Source: Planctomycetaceae bacterium (GTDB taxonomy: Bacteria > Planctomycetota > Planctomycetia > Planctomycetales > Planctomycetaceae). From it: a DNA stretch of 42,336 bases. Each line of letters opens with the position of its first letter. Positions within the stretch are counted from its first letter, which is position 1. The notes below the pieces were generated by a model. That model saw nothing but the letters and a program-made list of their open reading frames with translations, did no database searches and was not told the origin of the DNA. Positions 7,011-17,300 of this stretch are shown in pieces. The translations under genes were made by a program, and so were the position numbers. The DNA is taken from the NCBI GenBank assembly GCA_024742875.1, contig JANSXP010000062.1, positions 1 to 42,336 on the forward strand, read 5' to 3'.

Positions 7011-9872
7011 ATGAATCGGGAAGAATCGGACACGTCGTCGTCGCGGGGCGATCACGGACGCTATATCGTCGGCATTGACCTGGGGACCACCAATTCGGCT
7101 GTCTGTTATATCGACACACATGCTGCCGCAGACGGCGCTCCCGAGGTGCAGACGCTCCCCATTCCGCAGCACGTCGCGGCCGGCGAGATGGAGCCTCGCG
7201 AAACGCTGCCTTCTTTTCTCTATCAGCCGGCGGAAGGGGAATTCTCCGCCGGTGCGCTGAGTCTGCCCTGGGACGACAGTCCGCAGACGCAGACTGTGGG
7301 CGCTTTGGCGCGGGATCACGGCATTCATGTGCCTGGGCGGATGATTGCCTCGGCCAAGTCATGGCTGTGTCATCCAGGAGTGGATCGCACGGCGCGTATT
7401 CTGCCGTGGCAGGGCAGTGACGATGTGGAGCGACTGTCGCCGGTGGACGTCAGCGGTAGCTATCTGGCACACATGACGGCCAGCTGGAATCAGCAGTTTC
7501 CGCAGGACCCACTTCCTGAGCAAACGGTTGTGCTCACCATTCCCGCCTCGTTTGACGAGGTGGCCAGAAACCTGACCATTCAGGCCGCACAGAAGGCGGG
7601 GCTGCGACGCGTGCTGCTGATTGAAGAACCGCAGGCCGCCTTCTACGCATGGATCAATCGGCACGCTGATTCCTGGGAATCGCTGGTCCAGCCTGGCCAG
7701 AAGATTCTTGTGTGTGACGTGGGTGGCGGCACGTCAGACTTTACGCTGATCCGCGTGCAGTCTGACAGCGATGGGAAGGTGGTCTTTCACCGGGTGGCGG
7801 TGGGCGAGCATTTGATCCTGGGGGGCGACAACCTGGACCTGTCGCTGGCCTGCTTTCTGGAAGAGAAGTTCCGCAAAGAAGGCACGGGGGAACTCACACC
7901 CCGACAGTGGAGTGTTCTGGTTCGGGTGTCCCGCAAAGTCAAGGAGGCCATGCTGGCACCTGACGCGGCCGAAGAATACACGGTGACGCTGCCCGGCACC
8001 GGGTCGAGGCTGATTGGTGGCGGACTGCAGACGGTGGTGACAAAGCAGCAGGTGGCCGATGTGCTGCTCGAGGGCTTTCTGCCACGTGTCGATTTTCAGC
8101 AGTCGCCGCAGACGGCACAAAGTGGATTCCGCGAATTTGGTTTGCCCTACGCCGCGGATTCTGCCATCACTCGCTACCTGTCCGCGTTTTTGCGGACGCA
8201 TGCCGAAGCGGCCGCCGATAACACGGTGCTCAATGACGACGCCGACCCGGCACGCCCGGATATCGTGCTGTACAACGGCGGTCTGTTTGAATCGCCGCTG
8301 CTGCAGCAGCGATTGACGGACACCATTTCCGACTGGTTCAGCACATCAGATCACAAATGGGAGCCGCAGGTGCTGGACTGCCAGCGGCTCGATCTGGCGG
8401 TCGCCCAGGGCGCCGCCTGCTACGGTTTGGTGACGCGTGGTGATGGTGTACGGATTTCCGCCGGATTGCCCCGCACCTATTATCTGGGAGTGGAAACAGA
8501 AAACGGACCGCACGCGGTCTGTGTGGTACCGGCCGGAACTGAGCCGGGAGCCGCCATCGAATCGCAGGGGCAGCCGTTTGAACTGCAGACTGACACGCCG
8601 GTTGAGTTTCCCGTTTACTACTCGGCCACACGGCTGACCGATGCGGCCGGTGTGAGCGTGCCGCTCGATCTGGAGCAGCTCACCGCACTGCCGCCGATTC
8701 GTACCGTGATTCGCAGTCGCACCAAAAGCGACAACACCACTGTCAGCGTTGAGCTGAACGGGCGACTGACAGAAATTGGCACACTGGATTTGTGGTGCGC
8801 GGCGGTCAGCAGTGAGGAACGCTGGAAACTGCAGTTCGATGTTCGCAGCGCTGTGCAAACGGACAAGTCCGCTCATGTGGCGAGTGCTGCCGACGCGGAG
8901 GGGATCGTCTCGGCGGATGCGGTCGCCACCGTGACCGAACTGGTGCAGTCGGTCTTTGGTGAAGACGGTTCGACAAAACCGGGAGGCCTGGCCCGATCGA
9001 TCGGACGCGCGATCAGCATGAGTCGAGCCGACTGGCCCACTTCACTGTTGCGAGAGATCTGGCGGGCGCTGGTGGATGTGGCCGAGGGGCGTCGCAAATC
9101 TCCCGCGCATGAAGCGGCGTGGCTGAATCTGGCCGGCTTTGCCCTGCGCCCGGGATTTGGATTTGCGATGGATGACTGGCGCATGGAGACCACCTGGGAT
9201 CTGCTGCGGGGTAAGCTGGTGCACACGACGCCGGAAGTTCGCAACCAGTGGTGGATCATGTGGCGTCGCATCGCCGGTGGACTGACGGGCGGACAGCAAA
9301 ACGCGGTCATCGCTCAGCTGCTGGGATCGATCCGGCAAACTTCCGCGCAGATGAAGTCGGGCAAAGGCAAAGGGGGCGTGGTCAACCTGCATGAAAACGA
9401 CGCGGCGGAAATCTGGCGTGTGCTGGGCTCCTTTGAACAACTGCCGCCGGGTGTTAAGCGGGAAATGGGCGACATCATCCTGCAGTTTCTGGGGCGGCCG
9501 AAGATGAAAGCCGTTCATGAGCCGATGATCTGGGCAATGGGCCGAATTGGTTCGCGCGTGCCGCTCAACGGCAACGCCCAGTCGACCGTAAGTCGGGAGA
9601 CGGCCGAGCGGTGGGTGGGGCAACTTATGTCGATGCAGCTGGATGAGTATCAAAGTCTGCCGCTGTGTCTGATGCAGCTGAGCCGCCGCACTGACGATCG
9701 GTTTATCGATCTGAACGCGTCGGTCCGAGACGAGGCGGCCGACTACGTCAAACAGATGGGCGGTTTCCGTCAGCTCGTGCGGCTGATTCGTGAAGGCGGA
9801 GAGGTCGACACAGAAACTCGTGAGGCGATGTTTGGCGAAGCGCTGCCGATGGGGCTGCGGGTGCAAAACTAA
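7011..9872 (+). CDS. Large Hsp70-family protein with C-terminal extension (DUF3731-like)
   Basis: Protein of 953 aa, about 300 residues longer than DnaK. The N-terminal ATPase shows the phosphate-1 motif GIDLGTTNSAVCYID (about 23-37), AKSW and VVLTIPASF, then phosphate-2 VCDVGGGTSDF (about 234-244), and the adenosine motif region VLYNGGLFESPLL. A substrate-domain-like stretch follows (VEFPVYYSA). The last 300 residues have no DnaK counterpart and are helical with many Trp, consistent with the DUF3731 region I recall in this subfamily. It is probably a cytoplasmic chaperone-like ATPase. It begins 117 nt after the export-like unit on the same strand and may be co-transcribed. There is no DnaJ or GrpE partner here. 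The ATG at 7011 has AGGA directly adjacent, so the exact start is not certain. Confidence 0.88.
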   Translation: MNREESDTSSSRGDHGRYIVGIDLGTTNSAVCYIDTHAAADGAPEVQTLPIPQHVAAGEMEPRETLPSFLYQPAEGEFSAGALSLPWDDSPQTQTVGALARDHGIHVPGRMIASAKSWLCHPGVDRTARILPWQGSDDVERLSPVDVSGSYLAHMTASWNQQFPQDPLPEQTVVLTIPASFDEVARNLTIQAAQKAGLRRVLLIEEPQAAFYAWINRHADSWESLVQPGQKILVCDVGGGTSDFTLIRVQSDSDGKVVFHRVAVGEHLILGGDNLDLSLACFLEEKFRKEGTGELTPRQWSVLVRVSRKVKEAMLAPDAAEEYTVTLPGTGSRLIGGGLQTVVTKQQVADVLLEGFLPRVDFQQSPQTAQSGFREFGLPYAADSAITRYLSAFLRTHAEAAADNTVLNDDADPARPDIVLYNGGLFESPLLQQRLTDTISDWFSTSDHKWEPQVLDCQRLDLAVAQGAACYGLVTRGDGVRISAGLPRTYYLGVETENGPHAVCVVPAGTEPGAAIESQGQPFELQTDTPVEFPVYYSATRLTDAAGVSVPLDLEQLTALPPIRTVIRSRTKSDNTTVSVELNGRLTEIGTLDLWCAAVSSEERWKLQFDVRSAVQTDKSAHVASAADAEGIVSADAVATVTELVQSVFGEDGSTKPGGLARSIGRAISMSRADWPTSLLREIWRALVDVAEGRRKSPAHEAAWLNLAGFALRPGFGFAMDDWRMETTWDLLRGKLVHTTPEVRNQWWIMWRRIAGGLTGGQQNAVIAQLLGSIRQTSAQMKSGKGKGGVVNLHENDAAEIWRVLGSFEQLPPGVKREMGDIILQFLGRPKMKAVHEPMIWAMGRIGSRVPLNGNAQSTVSRETAERWVGQLMSMQLDEYQSLPLCLMQLSRRTDDRFIDLNASVRDEAADYVKQMGGFRQLVRLIREGGEVDTETREAMFGEALPMGLRVQN

Positions 9873-9972
9873 CGGGCCGGTCGGTCGTTGCCACTGGATT
9901 GTCAGGGTGTTGCCGGTCCGTATACTGGGCTTTCCAGTTTGTCGAAACACCTTACGCAGCGCAGGGGCCAGC

Positions 9973-11352
9973 ATGAGCGTTAGCCAGACTTTTTCGCGTC
10001 GTCAATTGTTTGAATCAACCGCTGCCGCAGGCGTCTGTCTGTTCGGTGAGCGACTTGCCCGGGCCACCGGTTTTACCTCGGCCAACGAGCGGCCCCGCAT
10101 CGCGGCGATCGGGACGGGGAGTCGCTGGTGCCAGAAGGCCACGGGGATCAACGGCGGATACGGCTCTGCCCCCACGATGCAGAAATACGGTGATTACGTG
10201 ATGGTGTGCGATGCCGATGAAAATCGTCGCACGCTGGCCGCGGGGCTGGTGCAGGACTGGACGGGCAAGCCCGCCCAGTCGTTCGCCGATTATCGCCAGG
10301 TGCTGGATAGTGATCAGGTGGATGTCGTGCATATTTCCACGCCCGATCACTGGCACGCGAAGATCGCCATTGAAGCCATGCTGGCCGGCAAAGACGTGTA
10401 CTGCGAAAAGCCCATGACCCTCACGATTGACGAGGGAAAACGCATGGTGGACGTTTGTCGCAAAACGAATCGCGTGGTGCAGATCGGCACGCAGCAGCGG
10501 AGCAATCAACAGTTCATCAAGGCCATCGCGCTGATCAATGACGGCCGCATCGGCAAACTGAAGAAAGCCACATGCAGTATCGGCGGTGCGCCCACCAGCC
10601 CGGCACTGCCAGTCGCCGAACCGCCTTCCGGGCTGGACTGGAATCTGTGGCAGGGTCCGGCTGCGTCCGCGGCATACCGAGCGAAGCCGGGCAATCGCAA
10701 CGAAACCAAACAGTGGTCCCGCAGTCACTACGAGTTTCGCTGGTGGTATGAGTATTCCGGCGGCAAGCTGACCGACTGGGGCGCTCATCACGTGGACATC
10801 GCGACATGGGGACTGGGGAAAACAAACACGGGCCCGATCACCGTGGAGCCGAAAATGGTCGAGCACCCCGTGCCGTTTGAAGGCGGTTATCCGACAAAGG
10901 ACGATCAGTACAACACGGCCACGAAGTTTGAAATTCTGGCCACGTTCGCCGATGGCCTGGAGATTGAAATTCGCCACGATCGCGGCAACGGCATTTTGTT
11001 TGAAGGCACGCAGGGCCGGATTTTTGTCAATCGTGGTCGACTGACGGGAAAACCGGTTGAGGATCTGGAAAACAATCCGCTGCCGGATGGCGCGCTGGAG
11101 CAGGTTTACAAGAATCGTTCACTGGTCGACCACTTCCGCAACTTTGTGGAAGCCGCCCGCGATCGCAAAGAGCCCATCTCTGACGTCTTCAGTCATCATC
11201 GTGCTCTGTCGACCTGTCATCTGGCGGGCATTGCCGCGCGGCTGAATCGTTCACTCACATGGGAGCCGGAAACGGAACGCATCACGGGCGATGACATGGC
11301 GCAGTCTCTGGTGGCTCGCGAGTATCGCAAGGGTTTTGAAATCCAGATGTAG
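9973..11352 (+). CDS. Gfo/Idh/MocA family oxidoreductase with twin-arginine signal
   Basis: Protein of 459 aa. I chose the ATG at 9973 because it places a twin-arginine signal (FSRRQLFESTAAAG) right at the N-terminus; the longer open frame from 9790 overlaps the Hsp70 gene. The Rossmann fold starts near RIAAIGTGSRW, followed by VDVVHISTPDHWHAKIAIEA and the family motif CEKPMTLTIDEGKRM. These enzymes reduce or oxidise sugars and sugar-like compounds with NAD(P). The TAT signal implies export of the folded, cofactor-loaded protein to the periplasm, a common arrangement in planctomycetes. The C-terminal domain contains the W-W-Y block FRWWYEYSGGKLTDWGAHH, typical of these secreted paralogues. 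It is 100 nt from the Hsp70 gene; a functional link to it is not evident. Confidence 0.92.
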   Translation: MSVSQTFSRRQLFESTAAAGVCLFGERLARATGFTSANERPRIAAIGTGSRWCQKATGINGGYGSAPTMQKYGDYVMVCDADENRRTLAAGLVQDWTGKPAQSFADYRQVLDSDQVDVVHISTPDHWHAKIAIEAMLAGKDVYCEKPMTLTIDEGKRMVDVCRKTNRVVQIGTQQRSNQQFIKAIALINDGRIGKLKKATCSIGGAPTSPALPVAEPPSGLDWNLWQGPAASAAYRAKPGNRNETKQWSRSHYEFRWWYEYSGGKLTDWGAHHVDIATWGLGKTNTGPITVEPKMVEHPVPFEGGYPTKDDQYNTATKFEILATFADGLEIEIRHDRGNGILFEGTQGRIFVNRGRLTGKPVEDLENNPLPDGALEQVYKNRSLVDHFRNFVEAARDRKEPISDVFSHHRALSTCHLAGIAARLNRSLTWEPETERITGDDMAQSLVAREYRKGFEIQM

Positions 11353-11484
11353 CCCGTCAGGTACGTCGTTTCTCAATTCTTCACGCTCTAACCGGTCCCG
11401 TTTAGCACGGGCGGCACTGAAGCGGCGACGGACAGATTGGCATTCGTGATGCGAGACCAGCCGGGTCACGCGCTGTTGTCGTCG

Positions 11485-12912
11485 TTAGCCGACCTCTGTG
11501 CCTCCGGAACTATTCTCGACGATCGACATGATCGAATAGATGGGGCCCCACGGAATGCCCCACCAGCCCAGTACCAGGGTGATGAGCGTGTAGGGCAGCG
11601 CCTTGAAGAAGGTGCCCTCTCCTTTGCCCACGTGGACGGGGGCTGAGTTCATCTTAAACGTCATCACCACAATGGAAATCGTGTAGGAAAAAGTGACGTA
11701 GCGGCCGCGCGACGAACGCGAGCGGGCGGGCTGACCTCCTGAACGGCCGCCTCGCGAATGAACGGAAACGGCACCGGAACCTGCAGAACGCAGCGCAGTT
11801 CCCAGTTGGAACATGACGAACACCTGCAGGATCGTCATCACAAGAAAGGTGAGACCGGCGATGGCAAACGCGATCAACGCGGCGGTTGCAAGGTCCCGAC
11901 TGGCTGCGACCATCAGCGTTCCCACGATGACCAGAACGGCGGAAATGGTAAAACCCACGAGCAGGACCATGGTGCGCCCGGCAAGGTCATTGCGTCCGGC
12001 GTAGCCGGCCATCGTTCGCAGAAATAACTGAATCAAGACCACAGCTGCCAGGCTTAGCACGCTTCCCAGGATGGCCATTTCCGGTTGCGGCTGTCCTCGA
12101 TTGACCCGCATACTGAAGTTGACAAAGAACTGCACCAGCTGACAGGCCATCGCCGCTCCGATGAAAACGCGGGCGGCCGTGGATGGTGCGGTGAGACAAA
12201 GACATTGACCGATGAGGATGGAAAGACCGCTGCAGACGATAAGGCCCACCGCCATCAGGGCACCCAGAGGAGGCACGGCCGCCATGACGAGCAGGCTGAG
12301 CAGAGTACCGCCAAACAGTATTGTGATGCCCCAGGCCATCATCAACAGGCCAAGTCCGGCCGTGGATCCGCTGCCGCCTGATGCGGAACCGGACGATGAC
12401 GACCGTCGCCGGGGTTTCGAGGCCGGCCGACTCGAAGACGCATACGGGTTGTATTCGTCGACGTCACCATAGTCCTCGATGTCGTCGTAGCCGTAGGTTT
12501 CGTCGTCGTCGAAGCCGAAGGTGTCGTAAGCCGGCTCCTGCTTCTTTTTGCGTTTCTTTTTCTTCTTTCTGGGTGGCTGACCGGCCGGTCGCTCAGCGTC
12601 TGCCGATCGGGGCGTCTTTTTTCCGGCTGGCCTGGTCGGAGTCGCCTCACCACCGCTGGCTGAGCTGCGACGCCGTCGTGCGGGCTGTTCGGTCGAACCG
12701 GACGGCCGTGTCTTCGGAGTCGATGGGGCGGGCTTTCGTGTTGGTTGTGGTGGAGGCGGTGGTGGCTCCGGGTCCGGCTGCACGTCAGCGATCACATCGA
12801 TGACCGGGTCGACGTCAATGACGGCTGAGCAGTTGGGACAGCGGGCTTTCTTTCCGGCGGAAGAATCCGGGACCCTCAGTTTGGTGGCACACTTTGTACA
12901 CTGGATGATCAT
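11485..12912 (-). CDS. Zinc-ribbon, low-complexity linker, multi-pass membrane protein
   Basis: Protein of 475 aa. It opens with a four-Cys zinc ribbon (Cys5, Cys8, Cys25, Cys28) of the MJ0042 type found at the start of many planctomycete and myxobacterial proteins. A long disordered region follows: proline runs (about 50-60), Ser/Arg/Lys stretches, a run of about 12 basic residues (KKKKKRKKK), then a very acidic Asp/Tyr-rich block (FGFDDDETYGYDDIEDYGD). The C-terminal half has about six hydrophobic helices. A short soluble Ser/Arg/Gly-rich loop precedes a last hydrophobic stretch at the C-terminus (YTLITLVLGWWGIPWGPIYS). The role is unknown; the layout suggests a cytoplasmic binding head tethered to the inner membrane. 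It converges with the oxidoreductase gene to its left. Confidence 0.8.
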   Translation of the reverse strand: MIIQCTKCATKLRVPDSSAGKKARCPNCSAVIDVDPVIDVIADVQPDPEPPPPPPQPTRKPAPSTPKTRPSGSTEQPARRRRSSASGGEATPTRPAGKKTPRSADAERPAGQPPRKKKKKRKKKQEPAYDTFGFDDDETYGYDDIEDYGDVDEYNPYASSSRPASKPRRRSSSSGSASGGSGSTAGLGLLMMAWGITILFGGTLLSLLVMAAVPPLGALMAVGLIVCSGLSILIGQCLCLTAPSTAARVFIGAAMACQLVQFFVNFSMRVNRGQPQPEMAILGSVLSLAAVVLIQLFLRTMAGYAGRNDLAGRTMVLLVGFTISAVLVIVGTLMVAASRDLATAALIAFAIAGLTFLVMTILQVFVMFQLGTALRSAGSGAVSVHSRGGRSGGQPARSRSSRGRYVTFSYTISIVVMTFKMNSAPVHVGKGEGTFFKALPYTLITLVLGWWGIPWGPIYSIMSIVENSSGGTEVG

Positions 12913-13057
12913 GGCACAGCTTCGTTCTGTTTGGTCATTGCGTCAGCGACCATGATAGCTCACCTAAGGGAGTCTGTGACAAGCCCTTCTCGGCTGCTGC
13001 GACCTGTGAATGTCCGTGTGGGCTTCGCCTGAGAGCGTCGCGGCCATCAGCGCGCAG

Positions 13058-13096
13058 CAAAACAGGTCGCCCGATGAACCTCGGCGACCTGTCGTT
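13058..13096 (-). terminator. Bidirectional hairpin terminator downstream of PEP-CTERM gene
   Basis: A perfect 10-bp stem (ACAGGTCGCC at 13062-13071, GGCGACCTGT at 13083-13092) encloses an 11-nt loop. On the minus strand it is followed by TTTT, and on the plus strand by CGTTTT, so it could stop transcription in both directions. It sits about 60 nt beyond the stop of the PEP-CTERM gene, which is the likely user. Confidence 0.75.
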
Positions 13097-13150
13097 TTGT
13101 GCAGTGTCTGGCGTGCTGAGCGGCAGCGCCGTGCTGTTGTCTGGTGACCT

Positions 13151-13879
13151 TTACGGTGTGATGCGGCGTTGACGTCGTCGCCACACGACGATGCCGGGCC
13201 CAAGAAGTGCAAACGCTGCAAAAACAGATGGTTCCGGCACCGCAGCCGTGCTGCGGACCGCGTCGATCTCGAAGTTATCGTAATCAGTAATGGCGGATCC
13301 TGAGTTGGTTTGCACGATTCCCACAGCGGTGATGGTGCCGCTTAGATCGCTGGTGGCAGCTGCGCCAATTGTCACTTCTCCCGCTAATGGCGTGACGACA
13401 AGCCAGTTCGCAGCCGTCGGGTCGAAGCTGAGAGAATAGGTGCTGTCCGCGCCGGAAGCCGCGGGAGATGCAGTCGTGGTTGAAGCGTACAGCGTTCCGT
13501 CCACTTCGACGGCGAGGCGGATCGCGTCCACGTCCGTGAAGCCAAATTTTCCGTTGGTATACGTGAAAGAAAAGTCAAGACTGTCGTAATCGCTCAGCAC
13601 GATGTTGTTAAAGGCATCGCCCGTGCTGCCATCGTCCGACATCGCATCAGTCAGGTAGGCGACCGACTGCGTGGTGGTTCCTGCGGGAGGTGTGAAGCCG
13701 CCATAGAGTTTGCCACCAAAGACCGCGTCATCACGAGCGTGGGTCAGGTCCCAGCCGTTGGCAGACCCACCCATCGCGGCGCTGTTGCCGTCGATGTCGA
13801 AAGTCTCGGTGTAGATGATGTCTCCGTGCAACACAGCCGTGCACGAGAGAAAGATGGTCAGAAAACTGAGGGATTTCAT
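13151..13879 (-). CDS. PEP-CTERM sorting domain protein
   Basis: Protein of 242 aa. It has an N-terminal signal peptide (MKSLSFLTIFLSCTAVLHG) and a Ser/Thr/Asp-rich beta-type body with no recognised catalytic motif. The C-terminus is a textbook PEP-CTERM tail: VPEPSVFAAFALLGPGIVVW followed by RRRQRR. In bacteria with exosortase, this tail is recognised, cut and used to sort the protein to the surface or an exopolysaccharide matrix. No exosortase gene is in the window. The ATG at 13879 has GGAG 6 nt upstream. The gene stands alone, with a terminator after it and a 500-bp spacer before it. Confidence 0.88.
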   Translation of the reverse strand: MKSLSFLTIFLSCTAVLHGDIIYTETFDIDGNSAAMGGSANGWDLTHARDDAVFGGKLYGGFTPPAGTTTQSVAYLTDAMSDDGSTGDAFNNIVLSDYDSLDFSFTYTNGKFGFTDVDAIRLAVEVDGTLYASTTTASPAASGADSTYSLSFDPTAANWLVVTPLAGEVTIGAAATSDLSGTITAVGIVQTNSGSAITDYDNFEIDAVRSTAAVPEPSVFAAFALLGPGIVVWRRRQRRITP

Positions 13880-14381
13880 GGGTGACTCCGAGGGTGTGGA
13901 ACTGGCGGCAGTGTCTACAGCAGCGAGGCCGATCGGCTGTCGAGTAAATACACTTCCGCGGAACGGGATTGGCCGCGTCTGAACTTAGCAGCCCGATCGG
14001 AGTCACCGCTTCGCCTACCTTCTCGCATTTGTCAAAGCCAGGGCTATTCCCATGGAGAGAATCATGTGGTGGTGGCGAGTGCCCCCGTGGGAAGGGGGTG
14101 CCAGTCCAGGGTGCTATTGCGATCAGTCGCAATATCGAATTTTGGCCACGCTTTGGTCCGTGTCAGCGATTCGGTCCCCGATTGCTGTCTGATAACGCGA
14201 GCGGGCTGATCGTGGCGCCGCTGCCGCACCGCGCGCAGGACGATTCTCTCCGGTCCTGCGGAACGCGGTGTCTGTGAACTGCACGCCCGGTCGCAATCGC
14301 AGGTGGCGATTTCTCCCATCGTCTGGTAGCTTGGAGGACACACTGCCCACCAACTCCATCCTTCCCACTGGTAGTCTTCCT
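13880..14381. other. Divergent intergenic region before PEP-CTERM and DUF1553 genes
   Basis: About 500 bp without a convincing gene. One hairpin is visible: CGCAGGAC at 14234-14241 pairs with GTCCTGCG at 14253-14260 around an 11-nt loop, in the leader region of the cytochrome/DUF1553 gene and without a T tract. On the minus strand a TTGACA box is present near 14030-14036, but no good -10 follows at the right spacing. Promoters for both flanking genes should lie here. Confidence 0.4.
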
Positions 14382-17300
14382 ATGACGCCGATGTGCCGTG
14401 TTTTGGTCGTTTTTCTCGTGCTCGCGACAGCCACTGCGTCCGCACAGCAGAGCGACGTTGACTTTAATCGCGACATCCGTCCCATCCTGTCCGATGCGTG
14501 CTTTACCTGTCACGGGCCTGACGCCGGACAACGACAGGCCGATTTGCGGCTGGACCTGCAGGAGGGGCTGTTCCGGTCGCTGGATGGCACCACCATTATT
14601 GAGCCCGGTGATCCGGACGGCAGTGAGCTACTCAGCCGTATCACGTCGCACAATGAGGACATCGTCATGCCACCACCCGACGGTGGCCGACGTGTGACGG
14701 CCGCCGAGATCGAACGGATTCGTGAGTGGATTGCCGCCGGGGCGAAGTGGAAGGGGCACTGGGCCTATGTGCCGCCCGTGCGTCCTGCGGTTCCGCCGGC
14801 CACAGACGCAGCATCCGGCAACGAAATCGACCGCTTCATCCAGCGGCAGCTCAGTCAGAAGAATGTGACCGCTCTGCCGGCCGCCGATCCAGTGACCCTC
14901 GCGCGACGGCTGGCGTTTGATCTGACCGGCCTGCCACCCTCACGCGCGCAGGTGCAGCAACTGGTCGCGAACAACACTGCCGAAGGTCGGGCTCGACTGG
15001 TGGACGAACTGCTGAATTCCGATGCCTATGCTGAGCGGATGACAGCCTTCTGGCTGGATCAGGTGCGCTATGCCGACACCAACGGCATTCACGGCGACAA
15101 CCATCGCGAGGTGTGGATGTATCGGGACTGGGTGATCAACGCGTTTCGCAGCAACATGCCGTTTGATCAGTTTACGACCGAACAGCTGGCCGGTGATCTG
15201 CTGCCGGCTCCGACTGACTCGCAGAGAATTGCATCCGGCTACAATCGCCTGCTGATGACAACGCGCGAAGGCGGCGCGCAGGCCAAAGAGTATCTGGCGA
15301 AATATTCGGCCGATCGAGTCCGCAATGCGTCCACTGTCTGGCTGGGAGCCACGATGGGCTGCTGCGAGTGCCACGATCACAAATTCGATCCCTACTCGAT
15401 CAAAGACTTTTATCAGTTTGCCGCTTTCTTTGCCGACATTCAGGATGTGGCCGTGGGCACGCAGCCGTCAGTGGAGATGCCATCTTCGCAGCAGAAACAA
15501 CGCCGCGCCGAACTGAATGCGGCGCTGGCCAGTCATCAGAAGCTGCTGAACACACAAACGCCTGAACTGGATCAGGCGCTCGAAACCTGGGCGAAAAACC
15601 AGCAGGCTCTGTTCGCTGAGCTGGACGCGCAATGGCAGGCGGTCCGTGTTGTTGATATGAAATCGCAAAACGGGCAGACGCTGTCACTGGGCGATGACGG
15701 GCAGATTTCCACGTCCGGGCCACATCCCAAATTCGACACCTATCGGATTGTGCTGGCCCCGGCCCTGGAGCGGCTCACGGCTGTGCGACTGCAGGCGTTG
15801 ACGGATGCTGCTTTCACCAGAAAATCGCTCTCACGACCGCCCGGAAATGGCAACTTCGTACTGTCGAAGATCCGTCTCACATTGCTGCGAAGTGATGGCA
15901 CACAGCAGCCGCTGGCGGTGAGTAAAGCGGTGGCCAGCTTCGAACAGAAGGACTGGCAGGTGGCCAAAGTGCTGAACGACGACCAGACGAACGGCTGGGC
16001 CGTGGACGGGCACGTGGCCGCCAAGTCTCCCGAGGCGATCTTTCAACTGGCTGCCGCCGTGCCCCTGGCGGACGGCGATCGTGTGATGGTCGATTTGGAG
16101 CACAACGCGGTCGAGTATCACAACATCGGGCGATTTATCCTCTCGGTTTCAGCCCAGGAGAACGCCGACTTCCTGAAGAACATGGTGTCAGTGCCGGCAA
16201 ATCTGCATGACGCCGTGCGTCAGTGGCCCGAGGTTGCTGCCGATTTGAAAAGCAAAGTGGCGGCCCATTTCAGGTCCACCACCCCGCTGCTGGCGGACGC
16301 GCGCACACAGCTGGCGGCCACAAACAAATCACTGGAGGAGCTGAAAAAGCAGATTCCACAAACGCTGGTAACACGCACAGTCAAACCGCGGACCATCAAG
16401 GTGCTGGCTCGCGGAGACTGGATGGATGATTCGGGTGAAGTGGTTGAGCCCGCTGTGCCTCATTTCCTGCCGCAGGTGAATTCTGCAGACCGACTGTCGC
16501 GACTGCAGCTGGCCCGGTGGTTTGTGGATCACGACAATCCACTGGTGGCTCGCGTGTTTGTGAACCGGCTGTGGAAACTGATGTTCGGTAAGGGCATCGT
16601 GAAATCGGCCGACGACTTTGGCTCGCAGGGCAGCTGGCCCACGCATCCGGAACTACTGGACTGGCTGGCCGTCGAATTTCGAGACAGCGGCTGGGACGTG
16701 CAGCATGTCATTCGCCTGATTGCGGCGTCCGACGCCTACGCCCGCACTTCATCGGTCACGCCGGAACTTCTGGAACGCGATCCTTTCAACGATTTACTGG
16801 CGCGGCAGTCGCGCTACCGACTCGACGCGGAGTTTATCCGTGACAATGCTCTGGCGGTTTCCGGTCTGCTGGTGGACAAAGTGGGCGGTCGCAGCGTGAA
16901 GCCCTATCAGCCAGCCGGCTACTGGGCGCACCTGAACTTTCCCAAACGCGCCTGGGCGCCGGAAAAAGGCGAGGACCAGTACCGCCGCGGCGTCTACACA
17001 TACTGGTGCCGTACGTTCCTGCATCCGGCGATGCGATCGTTTGACGCTCCCTCACGGGAGGAGTGCACAGTGGATCGGCCACGGAGTAACAACAGTCTGC
17101 AGGCGCTGGTGCTGCTGAATGACCCCAGCTTTGTGGAGGCCGCACGGGTTTTGGCAGAACGGACCATTCAGGAAGGGGGCGACAGCAGCCCGCAGCGTCT
17201 GGACTGGCTGTTCCGCACGTGTCTGTCGCGTGCGCCCCGCGCCGCGGAACTGGACGTCATGGTGCACGTGGTGGCCGAGCAAAAGGCCGCGTTTCAGAAG

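Noticed and set aside
14085-14105. TGGCAC on the minus strand as a sigma-54 promoter for the PEP-CTERM gene
   Set aside because: The -12 element (TTGC) is missing at the required spacing.
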